From positions 1 through 49,329 of the forward strand of contig CAAFXD010000183.1 of NCBI GenBank assembly GCA_900766945.1: a stretch of 49,329 bases of DNA, read 5' to 3'. Below are positions 16,310-26,100 of this stretch, in pieces. The position numbers were made by a program, and so were the translations under genes. Below the pieces are notes generated by a model, which had not been told where the DNA came from, searched no databases, and saw only the letters and a list, made by a program, of their open reading frames with translations. Numbering within the stretch: the first letter of the stretch is position 1; each line of letters begins with the position of its first letter. The DNA is from Clostridia bacterium. GTDB taxonomy: Bacteria; Bacillota; Clostridia; Oscillospirales; Acutalibacteraceae.

Positions 16310-17578
16310 TTACCTCTCCCAATCGTCCCTCGATTTTCGTTTCCGTGCCGGCTTCGGCTGCTCTCTTTCCTCTGCCCGTTCCTTTTGCGGGAACAGCGTC
16401 TCGAAGAATGCCTTAACCTTGTCGGGGAAGCGTTGCAAAGCCAGCAGATAGGGCTTCGTAATCTCAACAAGCCGCTCATACTTCTCCGTCACCTCCGCAA
16501 GCCGCTCCTTCACATTGGACAGCTGGGCACTCAAATCCATTGCCTTATTTCGGTAGTAGCTTACGCTCCTCTCCAAGTCGTGGATCTCCGAGCGTGAAGA
16601 AACGCCCTCTTTGGCAAGGGCTTTCAGGCTGTCCAGTTCCTGTTTGGAAACGGTGTACTTGCCTGTGATGCCCTTGCTGCCGAGAGCGTCGATTTCGGCA
16701 TAGGTTGCCGATACCTTGTGTTTTACCTTGACCTCACCGGATACCTCCGCAAGCTCCTTTTTCGCCTCCTTGACCTTCTGCTTTGTCTGGGCAAGGCGTT
16801 CCTTATCTTTTTCTATCTGGAAGTCGAGACTGTCCAAATGCTCCGCCGTACTGCCCAGCTCGCCACGCTCAAAGCCCGTAAATCCCGCCGCCGTCATGTG
16901 TTCAAAAAGCTGGTCTTGGAGGACGGAATAGGACTTTCGGAACACAGGCTTCCCGTACTGGTTGACAGCCTGCTGTCCGTTCTCGTCCAGAACAGGGACG
17001 GTGTTCTTCCACTTTTTCGAGTGGGAGACTTGGTTGATGACTTCCTTGACCGTACCCCGCAGCGCTTCGTCCTTGCACCGTTTCGACCAGCGGATTTCTT
17101 TTCGGACGGTGGGGATTGCAACGATATGGAGGTGGTAATGGTAGACCGGCTTTCCCAGTTCCTCCGACACCGCCTTGTTGATTTCATCGGCGTGCATGAC
17201 CGCCGAGACGATGTTCTCCTCCCCGTAAATCCTGCAGGCAAAGCGGTAGGCTTCCTCATAAAAATGCCTTGCGTACTCATAGCCGCCCCGTTCCTCAAAG
17301 TACCTCGTGTTCACATCGACGACCATTTCATTGAAGCGTATCGCCCCCTCTTTCTGACCCCTCGTGGAGATTTTCCCCTCGTCGATGAGCTTCTGGAAAT
17401 ACTCGTTGTAGGTCAGTCCTCCCGTGTCCTTGTAATGGACATTGAGCGGTATCCGCTCCACATCCACATTGAGATTTGCATAGCTTTCGTTCTTACGCTC
17501 GTTGTGTCTTTCGTTTTTCTGCACCGTCGCAGCGGTGATTCTTTCCACCCGTACAACGCTGAAGTTTTCTTCCGCCAT
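16310..17578 (-). CDS. tnpZ: MobV (Mob/Pre) relaxase of the nested transposon
   Basis: 422 residues. Residues 1-210 are the Mob/Pre domain: NERKNESYANLNVDVERIPL near the N-terminus, FNEMVVDVN, and the histidine cluster YHYHLHIVAIP (HxHxH, near residue 148). The C-terminal half is a long coiled coil (about 240-390) with a basic tail. Known role: it nicks the element's oriT so a conjugative helper can move the excised circle. The oriT-like site is just upstream at 17617-17674. Symbol by position and family in Tn4451. Confidence 0.88.
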   Translation of the reverse strand: MAEENFSVVRVERITAATVQKNERHNERKNESYANLNVDVERIPLNVHYKDTGGLTYNEYFQKLIDEGKISTRGQKEGAIRFNEMVVDVNTRYFEERGGYEYARHFYEEAYRFACRIYGEENIVSAVMHADEINKAVSEELGKPVYHYHLHIVAIPTVRKEIRWSKRCKDEALRGTVKEVINQVSHSKKWKNTVPVLDENGQQAVNQYGKPVFRKSYSVLQDQLFEHMTAAGFTGFERGELGSTAEHLDSLDFQIEKDKERLAQTKQKVKEAKKELAEVSGEVKVKHKVSATYAEIDALGSKGITGKYTVSKQELDSLKALAKEGVSSRSEIHDLERSVSYYRNKAMDLSAQLSNVKERLAEVTEKYERLVEITKPYLLALQRFPDKVKAFFETLFPQKERAEEREQPKPARKRKSRDDWER

Positions 17579-17616
17579 TTACATCACCTCCGATTCTGCG
17601 GAAAGGGAGGGGGAGC

Positions 17617-17674
17617 GGTTACGCAACTTTTTCAAAGTGCGTAACCCACTATGACACTTTCAGCAAGCTGAAAG
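17617..17674. other. RS-A/oriT-like site of the nested transposon
   Basis: Two inverted repeats lie upstream of mob: GGTTACGCA/TGCGTAACC (17617-17625 with 17638-17646) and CTTTCAGC/GCTGAAAG (17657-17674). On the minus strand, CATAGTGGGTTACGC resembles the pMV158 nick region (ATAGTGTGTTATAC), the prototype for MobV relaxases. Confidence 0.65.
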
Positions 17675-17758
17675 ATGTCGTGGGCAAGGGCTTTCCCCCC
17701 TTGACCTCCCTTAGTGCGGCTTCCGCTCTGCTTTCCGTGCACCGTTCCCCGGCAGCGC

Positions 17759-18772
17759 TCAAAAAGGCAGCTCGTCGCCGCCCTGCGGCAAAGACCAAAA
17801 CCAACTGAAACGGCGTTTGGTTGACACCACGCCGAGGATTGCTTTTGCCTTCTTTGCCGTCGAACTACTGATGTCCGCTTCACGGAGCTTCGCTTCACAC
17901 TCGGACGCTTCGTGTTCCTGACCGTCCGACAGCAGTTCCCTGAGAAGCTGCACGGCGGCGTCCGTTTTCACATTCGGTCTGCCGCTTTTCTGCGGCATTG
18001 AAGCGAGAAGCTCGTCCGCCGTTTTCTCCGTCTGCCGGATGAAGCGCACGCCGTCTTCGTCAACCGAAAATACAATCGCCATCCCCGTCGGCGCAAGGTT
18101 CGCTTTCTGTTGGACAAGGATACGCTCGTCCTCGCTGTCCTTGCTCCTGCCGATGAGCAGTGCGCTCCTTACCGCCCCCACGATGTCGATGGAGCCGGGT
18201 GTGCGGTAGATTGCTTTCGTGCCGAACATCTTGTTCAGATGGTTGATGACGATGATGGCGCAGCCTGTCTCTTTCGCTATGCGGATCAGGCAGTTAAAGC
18301 GTGGGCGGACTTCATTGGCGGCGTTGATCTGGCAGTCCCCAATATAGGAGGAGAGCGGGTCAAGGATGAAAAGCCTTGCTCCCGTCTCTCGGATAGCGGA
18401 GAGGATACGCCCATCGTCAAAGGTCAGCGGGCTTTCCTTTTCGCTGATGAACAGCAGTCGATTCCTGTCCCCATTCGCCTTGATGAAGCGGGGGACAATG
18501 GTATCATCGGCATCGTCCTCCGTGGTCTGGTAAATGATATTGACAGGCGCAGGCGGCTCGTCCGTCTCCGTAAACGGCAGCGGCTCGCCCTTTGTGAGCA
18601 GGGCGGCGATGGTCAGCATAAAGGTGCTTTTCCCATCGCCGGGGTCGCCCTGCACCAGCGTCACCTTGCCGTAGGGGATAAACGGATACCACAGCCACTC
18701 AATTTCCCTCGGCTCGATTTCGCTCGCCCTGATGATTTCAAGGCTGGCATTGTTCTGATTTGCATTCTGCAT
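17759..18772 (-). CDS. RecA-like AAA ATPase (RepA/DnaB-type; tnpY position)
   Basis: 337 residues. The Walker A motif is QGDPGDGKST (about residues 40-49) and the Walker B is ARLFILDPLSS (near residue 132). INHLNKM and RSALLIGRSK are typical of the RepA/RegA-like hexameric helicase family of plasmids and mobilisable elements. It could unwind the circular intermediate during mobilisation or replication. It lies directly upstream of the oriT site and mob. Its last residues, GGDELPF, resemble the acidic tip of SSB proteins. Confidence 0.75.
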   Translation of the reverse strand: MQNANQNNASLEIIRASEIEPREIEWLWYPFIPYGKVTLVQGDPGDGKSTFMLTIAALLTKGEPLPFTETDEPPAPVNIIYQTTEDDADDTIVPRFIKANGDRNRLLFISEKESPLTFDDGRILSAIRETGARLFILDPLSSYIGDCQINAANEVRPRFNCLIRIAKETGCAIIVINHLNKMFGTKAIYRTPGSIDIVGAVRSALLIGRSKDSEDERILVQQKANLAPTGMAIVFSVDEDGVRFIRQTEKTADELLASMPQKSGRPNVKTDAAVQLLRELLSDGQEHEASECEAKLREADISSSTAKKAKAILGVVSTKRRFSWFWSLPQGGDELPF

Positions 18773-18935
18773 TTTGTTCTCCTTTCCGTCCTTGCCGGGA
18801 CATAAAAAAGCCCCTGCTTTCTGTCAATTTTCGGGGCGATTTTCGGGCATTTGCTCCTTTTTAACCGCTAAGAAAGCAAGGGCTATGTATTCGTATTCAG
18901 TTGTAGGGATAGAATATATCGCAGGGTTTGGGGAA

Positions 18936-18969
18936 GAAAAAAGCGTCCAAGTTGTTACGCTTGAACGCT
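18936..18969 (-). terminator. Terminator of the HTH cargo gene
   Basis: Arms AGCGTCCAAG (18942-18951) and CTTGAACGCT (18960-18969) pair 9 of 10 bases and end in T6 on the minus strand, 120 bp after the regulator's stop. The rest of the 317-bp gap (18773-19089) shows no gene. Confidence 0.65.
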
Positions 18970-19089
18970 GGGTATTAGGCTATATATACTTGCAATCCTT
19001 ATTCTTCAGAGTTTACATTCTATAATGGCATAAAGACAGACTTTTTTACTCTAAAAACAGATACACTAACGCTTCCCATTGAGCAAAAA

Positions 19090-20124
19090 TTAAACACCGC
19101 TTCTCAGCTTTTCCCAGTCTTTATTTCCCTGCATATAATTAAAGGTTTCATCTCCAAGAGACTTCAAAAGCTCTTGCTTTAAGCCGACTGAAAAATTATG
19201 GTCAACAGATTTTAGCACCATATGTTGATAAAGCTTAGATTTTGTAAAATCACCTATCGAATCCACGCTATCTAATATTTCCTGCATAAGTTGTGCAGTC
19301 CATGCAACATCTCTTTCCCAAACTGCAACATCCAGTCCAAAACAAACCTCATTATATTTGCCCATTTCAAATGCATCCGCAGCAGAGGACGAAACTTTAA
19401 CCAACTTTTTTGGCATTTCATGATTATCATCTTCCATATAAAGGATGCGCAAATCATTTAATACCATCTGTATGTGCTGATACCCGCTATATATCAACTC
19501 CTCATATGCACGATAGGCTTCCGTCCGTTTCCCTGTTTTACTGTTTACAAGTGCTTCCTTGCGTTTACGCTCTGGATTCTCCAGAGAGAAATAATCCAAA
19601 TATTGAGCTGCTTTTTCATAATCCTCTTTCCGAAAAAACGCATGGAACAGCGAATCCGCTGCTTGATTACGAATCCGTTCGTCCTCTGAGAGTAAACATC
19701 TCTCATACCATCCGAATATCGCATTATCATATTTGTCCTCGTTTGGGAGCTCCATTGCCATTCGCTTCGCATCCAGAATGACTGCCGCCTGCCAAATCAG
19801 TTTCTCGCAATTAGGATATTCCTCAATTTTTTTCTTTACGGAAAGAAATACATCATGGAAGTCTTTGTTTTCCAAGTCCTTTTGAATTATCAATAGATAT
19901 TGGTTAATTTCTTCGTCTGTTAGATTATCTTTAAAGGACAGAAGTTCATCTGTGGTAATGCCAAGTAGCCGTGCAATAGGGGCAAGCAAAGCAACGTCCG
20001 GCAGTGTGTTGCCCCTTTCCCATTTGTTGACAGCAGGGGTAGTTACGCCGAGACAAGTGGCCATTTCCTCCTGTGTCATTCCTTTATTTTTTCTATATTT
20101 TTTGATGACATCTCCGATTGCCAT
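19090..20124 (-). CDS. XRE-type regulator with TPR-like C-terminus (cargo of the nested transposon)
   Basis: 344 residues from the ATG at 20124 (MAIGDVIKKYRKNKGMTQEE), with AAGGAG 10 bases upstream; a longer reading to 20196 would run through the promoter. Residues 4-60 are a clear Cro/C1 helix-turn-helix. The rest (70-344) is helical with TPR-like spacing (for example AADSLFHAFFRKEDYEKAAQYLDYF). It occupies the slot of catP in Tn4451 and has its own promoter and terminator, so it is probably independent cargo. It is AT-richer than its neighbours. The regulated target is unknown. Confidence 0.8.
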   Translation of the reverse strand: MAIGDVIKKYRKNKGMTQEEMATCLGVTTPAVNKWERGNTLPDVALLAPIARLLGITTDELLSFKDNLTDEEINQYLLIIQKDLENKDFHDVFLSVKKKIEEYPNCEKLIWQAAVILDAKRMAMELPNEDKYDNAIFGWYERCLLSEDERIRNQAADSLFHAFFRKEDYEKAAQYLDYFSLENPERKRKEALVNSKTGKRTEAYRAYEELIYSGYQHIQMVLNDLRILYMEDDNHEMPKKLVKVSSSAADAFEMGKYNEVCFGLDVAVWERDVAWTAQLMQEILDSVDSIGDFTKSKLYQHMVLKSVDHNFSVGLKQELLKSLGDETFNYMQGNKDWEKLRSGV

Positions 20125-20167
20125 GTTTAACCATCTCCTTCGCGATTTCTGGATCGACCCTATGTAT

Positions 20168-20196
20168 AGTATAGCGGATTGGAGTTCAAAAAACAA
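20168..20196 (-). promoter_or_regulatory. Promoter of the HTH cargo gene
   Basis: On the minus strand, TTGTTT (20196-20191), a 17-bp spacer and TATACT (20173-20168) lie 44 bases before the start codon. Confidence 0.6.
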
Positions 20197-20426
20197 TTGA
20201 ATGCGGGTTAAATGTCGGGAATTATTTTTTACCAGTAGTCAACTTTTAATGTGTGAGTATATATTCTGAATATCTATGTACGCACCGCAAAAGTTGCTAC
20301 GGTGTTGTTTGCGGCACTAAAGCTACCACCTTCGACAATACAGTCGCAATTATAACTTCTTGAATACTACCCAAAAAGGAAAAGCCGCCGTCTGTTGACA
20401 GCGACCTTTCCCCGTGAAACAGCGGT

Positions 20427-20810
20427 CTAATTGTAAATCAAATCGCTGTAAACTACTTCCTCGGCACGGTTGCGGATATTGTTCATAGCCTGTGTCCATT
20501 TCATGCCGTCCTCCGCTTTGAGTGCTTCCGTTACGCCCTCTTTTTCGGCAAGCTGTTTTACCAACCGGAAAAGCATATCCTCGGCTTCCTCGTTCAGTTC
20601 GGCAAGGTAATCGTTCAGCCTGCCGCTTGTCAGAAGCTCGGTATAGAGAGCCTTTCTATGCTCCTGGATATACCGCAGATGTCGCTGTCCCCATATCCCG
20701 ATAGGACGCTGTTCCTGCCCGTCCCCGAAGTCCGGCAGCATTACCTCCGTTTCCATCTCTACGCCGCCGACCGATTGATGAATGACTGATTTCCTGTACT
20801 TGATTTCCAT
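20427..20810 (-). CDS. tnpV: TnpV transposon protein
   Basis: 127 residues, helical and charged. It follows tnpX as in Tn4451, with GGAGAG before the ATG. Residues 45-127 (RYIQEHRKALYTELLTSGRL and onward to EKEGVTEALKAEDGMKW) align closely with the second tnpV-like gene at 28768-29121. In Tn4451 TnpV has been compared with excisionase (Xis)-type proteins; its function is unproven. Confidence 0.8.
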   Translation of the reverse strand: MEIKYRKSVIHQSVGGVEMETEVMLPDFGDGQEQRPIGIWGQRHLRYIQEHRKALYTELLTSGRLNDYLAELNEEAEDMLFRLVKQLAEKEGVTEALKAEDGMKWTQAMNNIRNRAEEVVYSDLIYN

Positions 20811-20843
20811 AGATTTTCTCTCCTTTCCGATTTTGCGCCCCTA

Positions 20844-20878
20844 CGATGGGACACTATCACTTCTTACTTTCTTGCTTT
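20844..20878. repeat. Inverted 35-bp repeat of the nested element, copy 2
   Basis: Inverted partner of 16265-16299 (28 of 35 identical, 14 in a row). It lies in the tnpX-tnpV gap, just upstream of the tnpV ribosome site. Confidence 0.55.
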
Positions 20879-20896
20879 TACCGACTAAAGCGCAAA

Positions 20897-22966
20897 TCAC
20901 ACCACCTCCCGCAGTTTTTTCCCGGCTTGTTTGTTATGCCACCATTCAAGACTGTACTCATTATGATGTTTCTTGCGGCATTCCTCGGAGCAAACGGTCT
21001 GACCGCTGCTGTTCGGCCAGAACAACTCGCCGCAGACAGCGCATTTCCTCTGACGGTAATAGTGATCGCCACGCTCGGCTTCCCGTTCCGCTTTCTTCCC
21101 CGCCTGTCCGGCCTGATAGCGGCACTCTTTTGAGCAGAACACCTGACGGTTGCTTGCTGGGATAAACTCCTTGCCGCAATGGGGACATACCTTTTTCCGA
21201 GCGATTTCGCCGCCGTTTTCAGCGATTTTCTTCGCCTTGCGCCGTTCCCTTGCGGCTTTTTCCCTCGCCCTCTGCCGGGCTAACTTCTCCGCTGCAAGCT
21301 GTTCCTCCTGCGCCTTTATCTCGGCAAGTTCTTCCTCGCTATATGCGATATTTACCTGCCCGACATAATTGAAATAAATGTCAACCTGCTGTGTGCGAGC
21401 ATTTCCCACACCCTGCGCTTCGTAAACGACGATTTTATCCACAAGCTCACGGAACATCGTATCGCTCACCTCAGCGGGAGACTTGAATTTGCGTATCAGG
21501 GCGATAAAATGCTCGATGTCAGGCGGCTTTTCCTCGTTCTCGGACAGTTCCTTTTCCAGTTCTCCTATCTTTTCCTCAAGCTCCGCCTGTTCGTCATCGT
21601 ACTGCTTCATAAGCTGTTTGTACTGCCTTTCGGGGAGCAGGCCGGACATCAGGTTTTCATACAGACCCCGCACAAGCCCGGAAAGCTCGCCGTACCGTTT
21701 CTTCATCCGCTTCAAATCCGCTTCCGCCTGCTGCGGCTTCTCCGTCCGTCTTTCAAGCCACAGCCTTTGCAGTTCCGAAGCAAACGCTTTTTCGTCCTTC
21801 AGCACAAGTCTTGAAATTCTCTGGACGGTGGATAAGAGTATCGCTTCCACGGCTTTTGCGCCGATACCGTGCGCTGTGCAGGAATCAACTCTGCTTGCGT
21901 ACCCGCCGCAGCGGAAAGAATACTCGATGGAGCCGTCTTTCCTGCTGTAATGGGTTTGCAGGGTCATTCGTCTGCCGCAGTCGGCGCAGTAGAGATAACC
22001 GCTTAACCGATGGTAATGGCTGCCCCACGGTGCGCTTCTCCCGGCTCGTTTCCTTGTACGCTGAACGCTGTCCCAAAGCTCCTGTGAGATGATAGCTTCG
22101 TGGGTGTTCGGGAATACATACTGTTCCTCGGCGGGCGTTTCCTTTCGTTTGTGGAGCTTGAAGTTCGTCCCCACGGACTTGTGGAGGATGGTATGACCGA
22201 GGTATTCCTGCCGGTCCAGTATCTTTCTTACCGTTGACACGCCCCAAAGGTAAGGGTCGGAATAATTTTTCCCTCTGGACTGCTCCGTGTGGTATTTCTC
22301 TGAATAAGCGGCGGGTATCAGCACCTTTTCCCCGGTGAGCTGCTCCGCTATCGCCCGTGGGCTTTTGCCCTCGCTGGCAAGCAGGAAGATACGCTTTACC
22401 ACCTCGGCGGCAACCGGGTCAACCACAAGCGTCTGCTTGTCGCCGGGAAGCCTGTTGTAGCCATAGGGGATACTGCCGGAGCAGCGTTTCCCATCCCTCA
22501 TACGGGCGTCAAAGACAGCCTTTATCTTGTTGCTGGTGTCCTTTGCGTAAAACTCGTTCATAATATTAAGGAACGGGGCAAAGTCGTTGTCTGCGGCGTT
22601 ATCGCTGTCAATGCCGTTATTGATAGCGATGAAGCGCACATTTTTCTGAGGGAAAAGGACTTCCGTATAAAATCCCACTTGCAGGTAATTCCTGCCAAAT
22701 CTGGACAGGTCTTTTACGCAGACCGTCTCGATTTCCCCTGCTTCAACAGCGGCAATCAAGGCTTGAACGCCCGGTCTGTTGAAATTCACTCCCGAATAAC
22801 CGTCATCGGTAAAGTGGCGGATATTCGTCAGCCCATTCCTGTGGGCGAAATCTTCCAGGTATTTCTTTTGATTGGTGATCGAGTTCGATTCGCCCACAAG
22901 GTCATCGTCCCTCGAAAGTCTTTCATAGAGTGCTGTCACCCTTGATTTTCCTGCTGTTTTCGGCAT
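20897..22966 (-). CDS. tnpX: TnpX-type large serine recombinase
   Basis: 689 residues, close to the 707 of TnpX. The catalytic domain (1-160) begins TALYERLSRDD, with the nucleophile Ser18, followed by GYSGVNFNRPG and VKDLSRFGRNYLQVG with the conserved arginines. A recombinase domain (about 165-290), a zinc ribbon (CADCG ... CTAHG, about 330-375), a coiled coil (about 410-490) and a DUF4368-like segment follow. Unusually clear are two C-terminal C-x2-C-x13-C-x3-C fingers (CPHCGKEF..., CAVCGELF...). Known role: precise excision at GA and insertion of the circle. All catalytic features are intact, so excision from the helicase gene should be possible. Confidence 0.95.
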   Translation of the reverse strand: MPKTAGKSRVTALYERLSRDDDLVGESNSITNQKKYLEDFAHRNGLTNIRHFTDDGYSGVNFNRPGVQALIAAVEAGEIETVCVKDLSRFGRNYLQVGFYTEVLFPQKNVRFIAINNGIDSDNAADNDFAPFLNIMNEFYAKDTSNKIKAVFDARMRDGKRCSGSIPYGYNRLPGDKQTLVVDPVAAEVVKRIFLLASEGKSPRAIAEQLTGEKVLIPAAYSEKYHTEQSRGKNYSDPYLWGVSTVRKILDRQEYLGHTILHKSVGTNFKLHKRKETPAEEQYVFPNTHEAIISQELWDSVQRTRKRAGRSAPWGSHYHRLSGYLYCADCGRRMTLQTHYSRKDGSIEYSFRCGGYASRVDSCTAHGIGAKAVEAILLSTVQRISRLVLKDEKAFASELQRLWLERRTEKPQQAEADLKRMKKRYGELSGLVRGLYENLMSGLLPERQYKQLMKQYDDEQAELEEKIGELEKELSENEEKPPDIEHFIALIRKFKSPAEVSDTMFRELVDKIVVYEAQGVGNARTQQVDIYFNYVGQVNIAYSEEELAEIKAQEEQLAAEKLARQRAREKAARERRKAKKIAENGGEIARKKVCPHCGKEFIPASNRQVFCSKECRYQAGQAGKKAEREAERGDHYYRQRKCAVCGELFWPNSSGQTVCSEECRKKHHNEYSLEWWHNKQAGKKLREVV

Positions 22967-23126
22967 TATTTGCCCCTCCTTTCCTATGTAATCTGTTTTG
23001 CGATTATGGGATTACTCCCTCCACTAATAGGAGAAAAAACGGGGTAAAAGCGGAACTGTTTTTCAAAAAATATCTGAAAAATTTTCGTCAGCCCCAAAAC
23101 CGCCTTTGACTGTCCTTTTTGCAATT

Positions 23127-23150
23127 AAAAAAGGATGATTTCATCATCCT
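23127..23150 (-). terminator. Terminator at the left end of the nested transposon
   Basis: A perfect 7-bp stem GGATGAT/ATCATCC (23133-23139, 23143-23149) with a 3-nt loop and T6 on the minus strand lies 16-40 bp inside the element. It would stop ICE transcription entering from the interrupted helicase gene. The rest of the 180-bp gap before tnpX shows no gene. Confidence 0.75.
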
Positions 23151-26100
23151 CAAAAATTATAGCCCTCGGGCGTCAGCTCAACCGCCGTAACGGTTTCGCC
23201 GAAAGTAGAAGCCCACGCATCGAAGTGTTGCAGATTATTTTTCACGAGCGTGTCGTACTGCAAATATCGCTGAATGGTATATAGTTCTACCATAGAATTG
23301 GAAATCGGCGTGCCTGTTGCAAAGACCGTTCCACGCCCTCCGGTTATCTCATCAAGATAGCGGCATTTCATAAACAAATCGCTGGATTTTTGCGCTTCTG
23401 TCTGTGCGATACCACCGACATTTCTCATTTTTGTGTAGAGAAAGAGGTTCTTGTAGTAATGGCTCTCGTCGATAAAAAGCCTGTCAACACCGAGTTCCTC
23501 AAAGGTCACAACATCGTCTTTTTTAGACTGGTCGTTTAGCTTGTCGAGCTTCTGCTTGACAGATTTTTTTGTGCGTTCCAACTGCTTAACGGAGAAGTTG
23601 TCTCCTCGGTTATGCTTCAAGTCCGCAAGCCCTTGTGTGATTTCTTCCAACTGTTGTTCAAGAATAACTCGCTGCCGTTCAATGCTCATCGGGATTTTTT
23701 CAAACTGAGAATGTCCGATGATAATAGCATCATAATCGCCGGTAGCAATCCGACCGCAGAACCTTTTACGGTTTTTGGTTTCAAAGTCTTTCTTTGTAGC
23801 CACCAAAATATTAGCGGACGGATAGAGCTGCAAGAACTCCGACGCCCATTGTTCGGTAAGGTGATTTGGAACAACAAACAGCGATTTACTGCATAAACCG
23901 AGCCGTTTCGACTCCATAGCAGCCGCCGTCATTTCAAAGGTTTTGCCTGCGCCGACTGCGTGTGCAAGGAGCGTATTGCCGCCGTAAAGGATATGCGCCA
24001 CAGCATTTCTTTGGTGTTCTCGAAGTTCTATTTCGGGGTTCATACCATTAAAGGTAATGTGGCTACCGTCATACTCACGGGGACGAATGCTGTTGAACTT
24101 TTCGTTGTATATCTTACAAAGTTTTTCTCTGCGCTTAGGGTCAGACCATATCCAATCCTGAAAACCTTGCTTGATAAGTTCCTGCTTTGACTGAGCGATT
24201 GCGGTTTCTTTTTTGTTGAGTACCGCTTTCTTTTTGCCCTCATCGTCCTCGATATAATCGAAGATACGCACATCTTTCAAATTCAGCGTTTCTTCAATAA
24301 TTTTATACGCATTGATTCGTTTCGTCCCGTAAGTGCTGTATGCTTTGACATTTCCTTTGTCGTAGGTTTTGTTCTCAATATTCCACTCACCTGTATACGC
24401 CGAAAAGTGTAATTTGATATACAATTTTGAATAGTTCGGGGTACCCAAAAACTCAAATATAAACTGCTCTACAATCTCAGGCGGTAGCCAAGTTGCACCA
24501 AGACGAACGGAAATTTCACTTGCCGTCAGGTCTTTCGGCTGCACCTTTTGCAGCGCTTCTACATTGATACTGTAATCTTTTGGTGAAAGCTGTGCGGATT
24601 TTTTTGCCCAGGCGAGCTTCTCACGGACATTGCCGGAGAGATATTCGTCAGCCATAAGATACTTTGCTTCGGTACTGTTCCCGTACCCGTACATCGGGTT
24701 TAAAAAGATAACACCTTTCAGGTCGGCAAAGATTTCCTCCTCGGTTTTGCCTGTAAGCTCGCACATATATTCCATATCAATGCAGGCTTTTTCGCCCATA
24801 GATACGGCAAGCGCTTCGCTGGCAGTATCAACCGAAGTAACAGGGGTATGGGGTTTAATTGTCCTTTTATAGAACATATCCGCTTTCTTTTCCAGAGTCC
24901 CGTCATCGCCCAAGACTTCGAGAGCCGATAACAATGAGAACGAGCTGTCCTGTGAGAAAGCGGAAGAATTGGCACGGCTGTTTATGAGACCGTACTTCGC
25001 CGTAAAGGTATCATAGAGGCTGTTCAGCTTTTCCTGCTCAGCCTTAATTGCCGAGTCGGGATAATCTTCGGTCTGCAACTCAATCAGGTTCCTGACGCAG
25101 TCACGGATTGCAATCATACCCTTAATGCGGTTTTCTGCGGTGGCAGAAACATCAACGGGAGCCATACGGCTGTTTTCACGGAAATAGATTTTGCCGTCCA
25201 CAAGCGTATAGGAAAAGTTTCTCACGGTCGGATCGGCGGGAATGGAATTATCTTCTTCGGTGAGTTCATCTTCCACTTCATAAGCCGTAATCTCACCGTG
25301 AATGTTTGCGACGGCTTCACTGAGCTGCTCTGCAAGGTCAGCGCCCTCATACGGTACACAGGAGGGTTCGGGACCGAAACGCCCCGATACCATTTTCATC
25401 TCACCGAGTATCATTTCGGGATGCTCTACAAAGTAGCTGTTCATCGCAATGCCGTTCTCATCAGTGCCGAGATGCACCCAGTCCGGCTCAATATCTACAA
25501 TGCGGTCACGCTTTTGCAGTATAAGAATATCCGAAACGACTTCCGTTCCGGCATTACCCTTGAAGGTGTTATTCGGCAGACGAATTGCACCGAGCAGGTC
25601 GGCTCTCTGTGCGATATACTTGCGGACTGCGGGATTTTCCTTGTCCATCGTTCCTTTGCTCGTAATGAGTGCCATAACGCCGCCCGGTCGGAGTTTATCA
25701 AGGGACTTTGCAAAAAAGTAGTCGTGGATCAGGAACTTGTGCTTGTCGTATCTCTTGTCGGGAACTTTGAAATCCCCGAAAGGCACATTGCCCACAACGG
25801 CGTCAAAGAAGCTGTCGGGGAGATTTACTTCCTCAAAGCCTTGTGCGGCAATAGAGGTTTTTTGATAAAGCTGCTGTGCAATACCCGCCGAAACGGTATC
25901 AAGCTCTACGCCGTAAACCTTACTTTCCTGCATTGAGTCCGGCAGCATACCAATAAAGTGACCGATGCCACAGGACGGCTCCAAGATATTTCCTTCTCGG
26001 AACCCCAACTGCTCCATAGCCTTATACACGGCTTTTATAACCGTAGGCGGGGTGTAAAAAGCCGTCAGGGTGCTTTCTCTTGCCGACTCATATTCTTCCG

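Larger units (their letters stand above)
15916..23167 (-). mobile_element. Tn4451-type mobilisable transposon nested in the ICE
   Basis: Gene order in the direction of reading is large serine recombinase (tnpX), tnpV, HTH cargo, ATPase (tnpY position), MobV relaxase (tnpZ position), tnpW. This is the order of Clostridial Tn4451/Tn4453, with the regulator where catP lies. It is bounded by a GA dinucleotide at both ends (TC at 15914-15915 and 23166-23167 on the plus strand), the target signature of TnpX. Removing 7,252 bp rejoins the giant helicase gene in frame. The base composition is visibly richer in G+C than the surrounding ICE, except in the HTH cargo, which supports separate acquisition. 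Confidence 0.93.

Noticed and set aside
16718..17644. Long plus-strand frame opposite the mob gene
   Set aside because: It is a G+C-rich shadow of mob with no ribosome site; mob has the HxHxH motif and family match.
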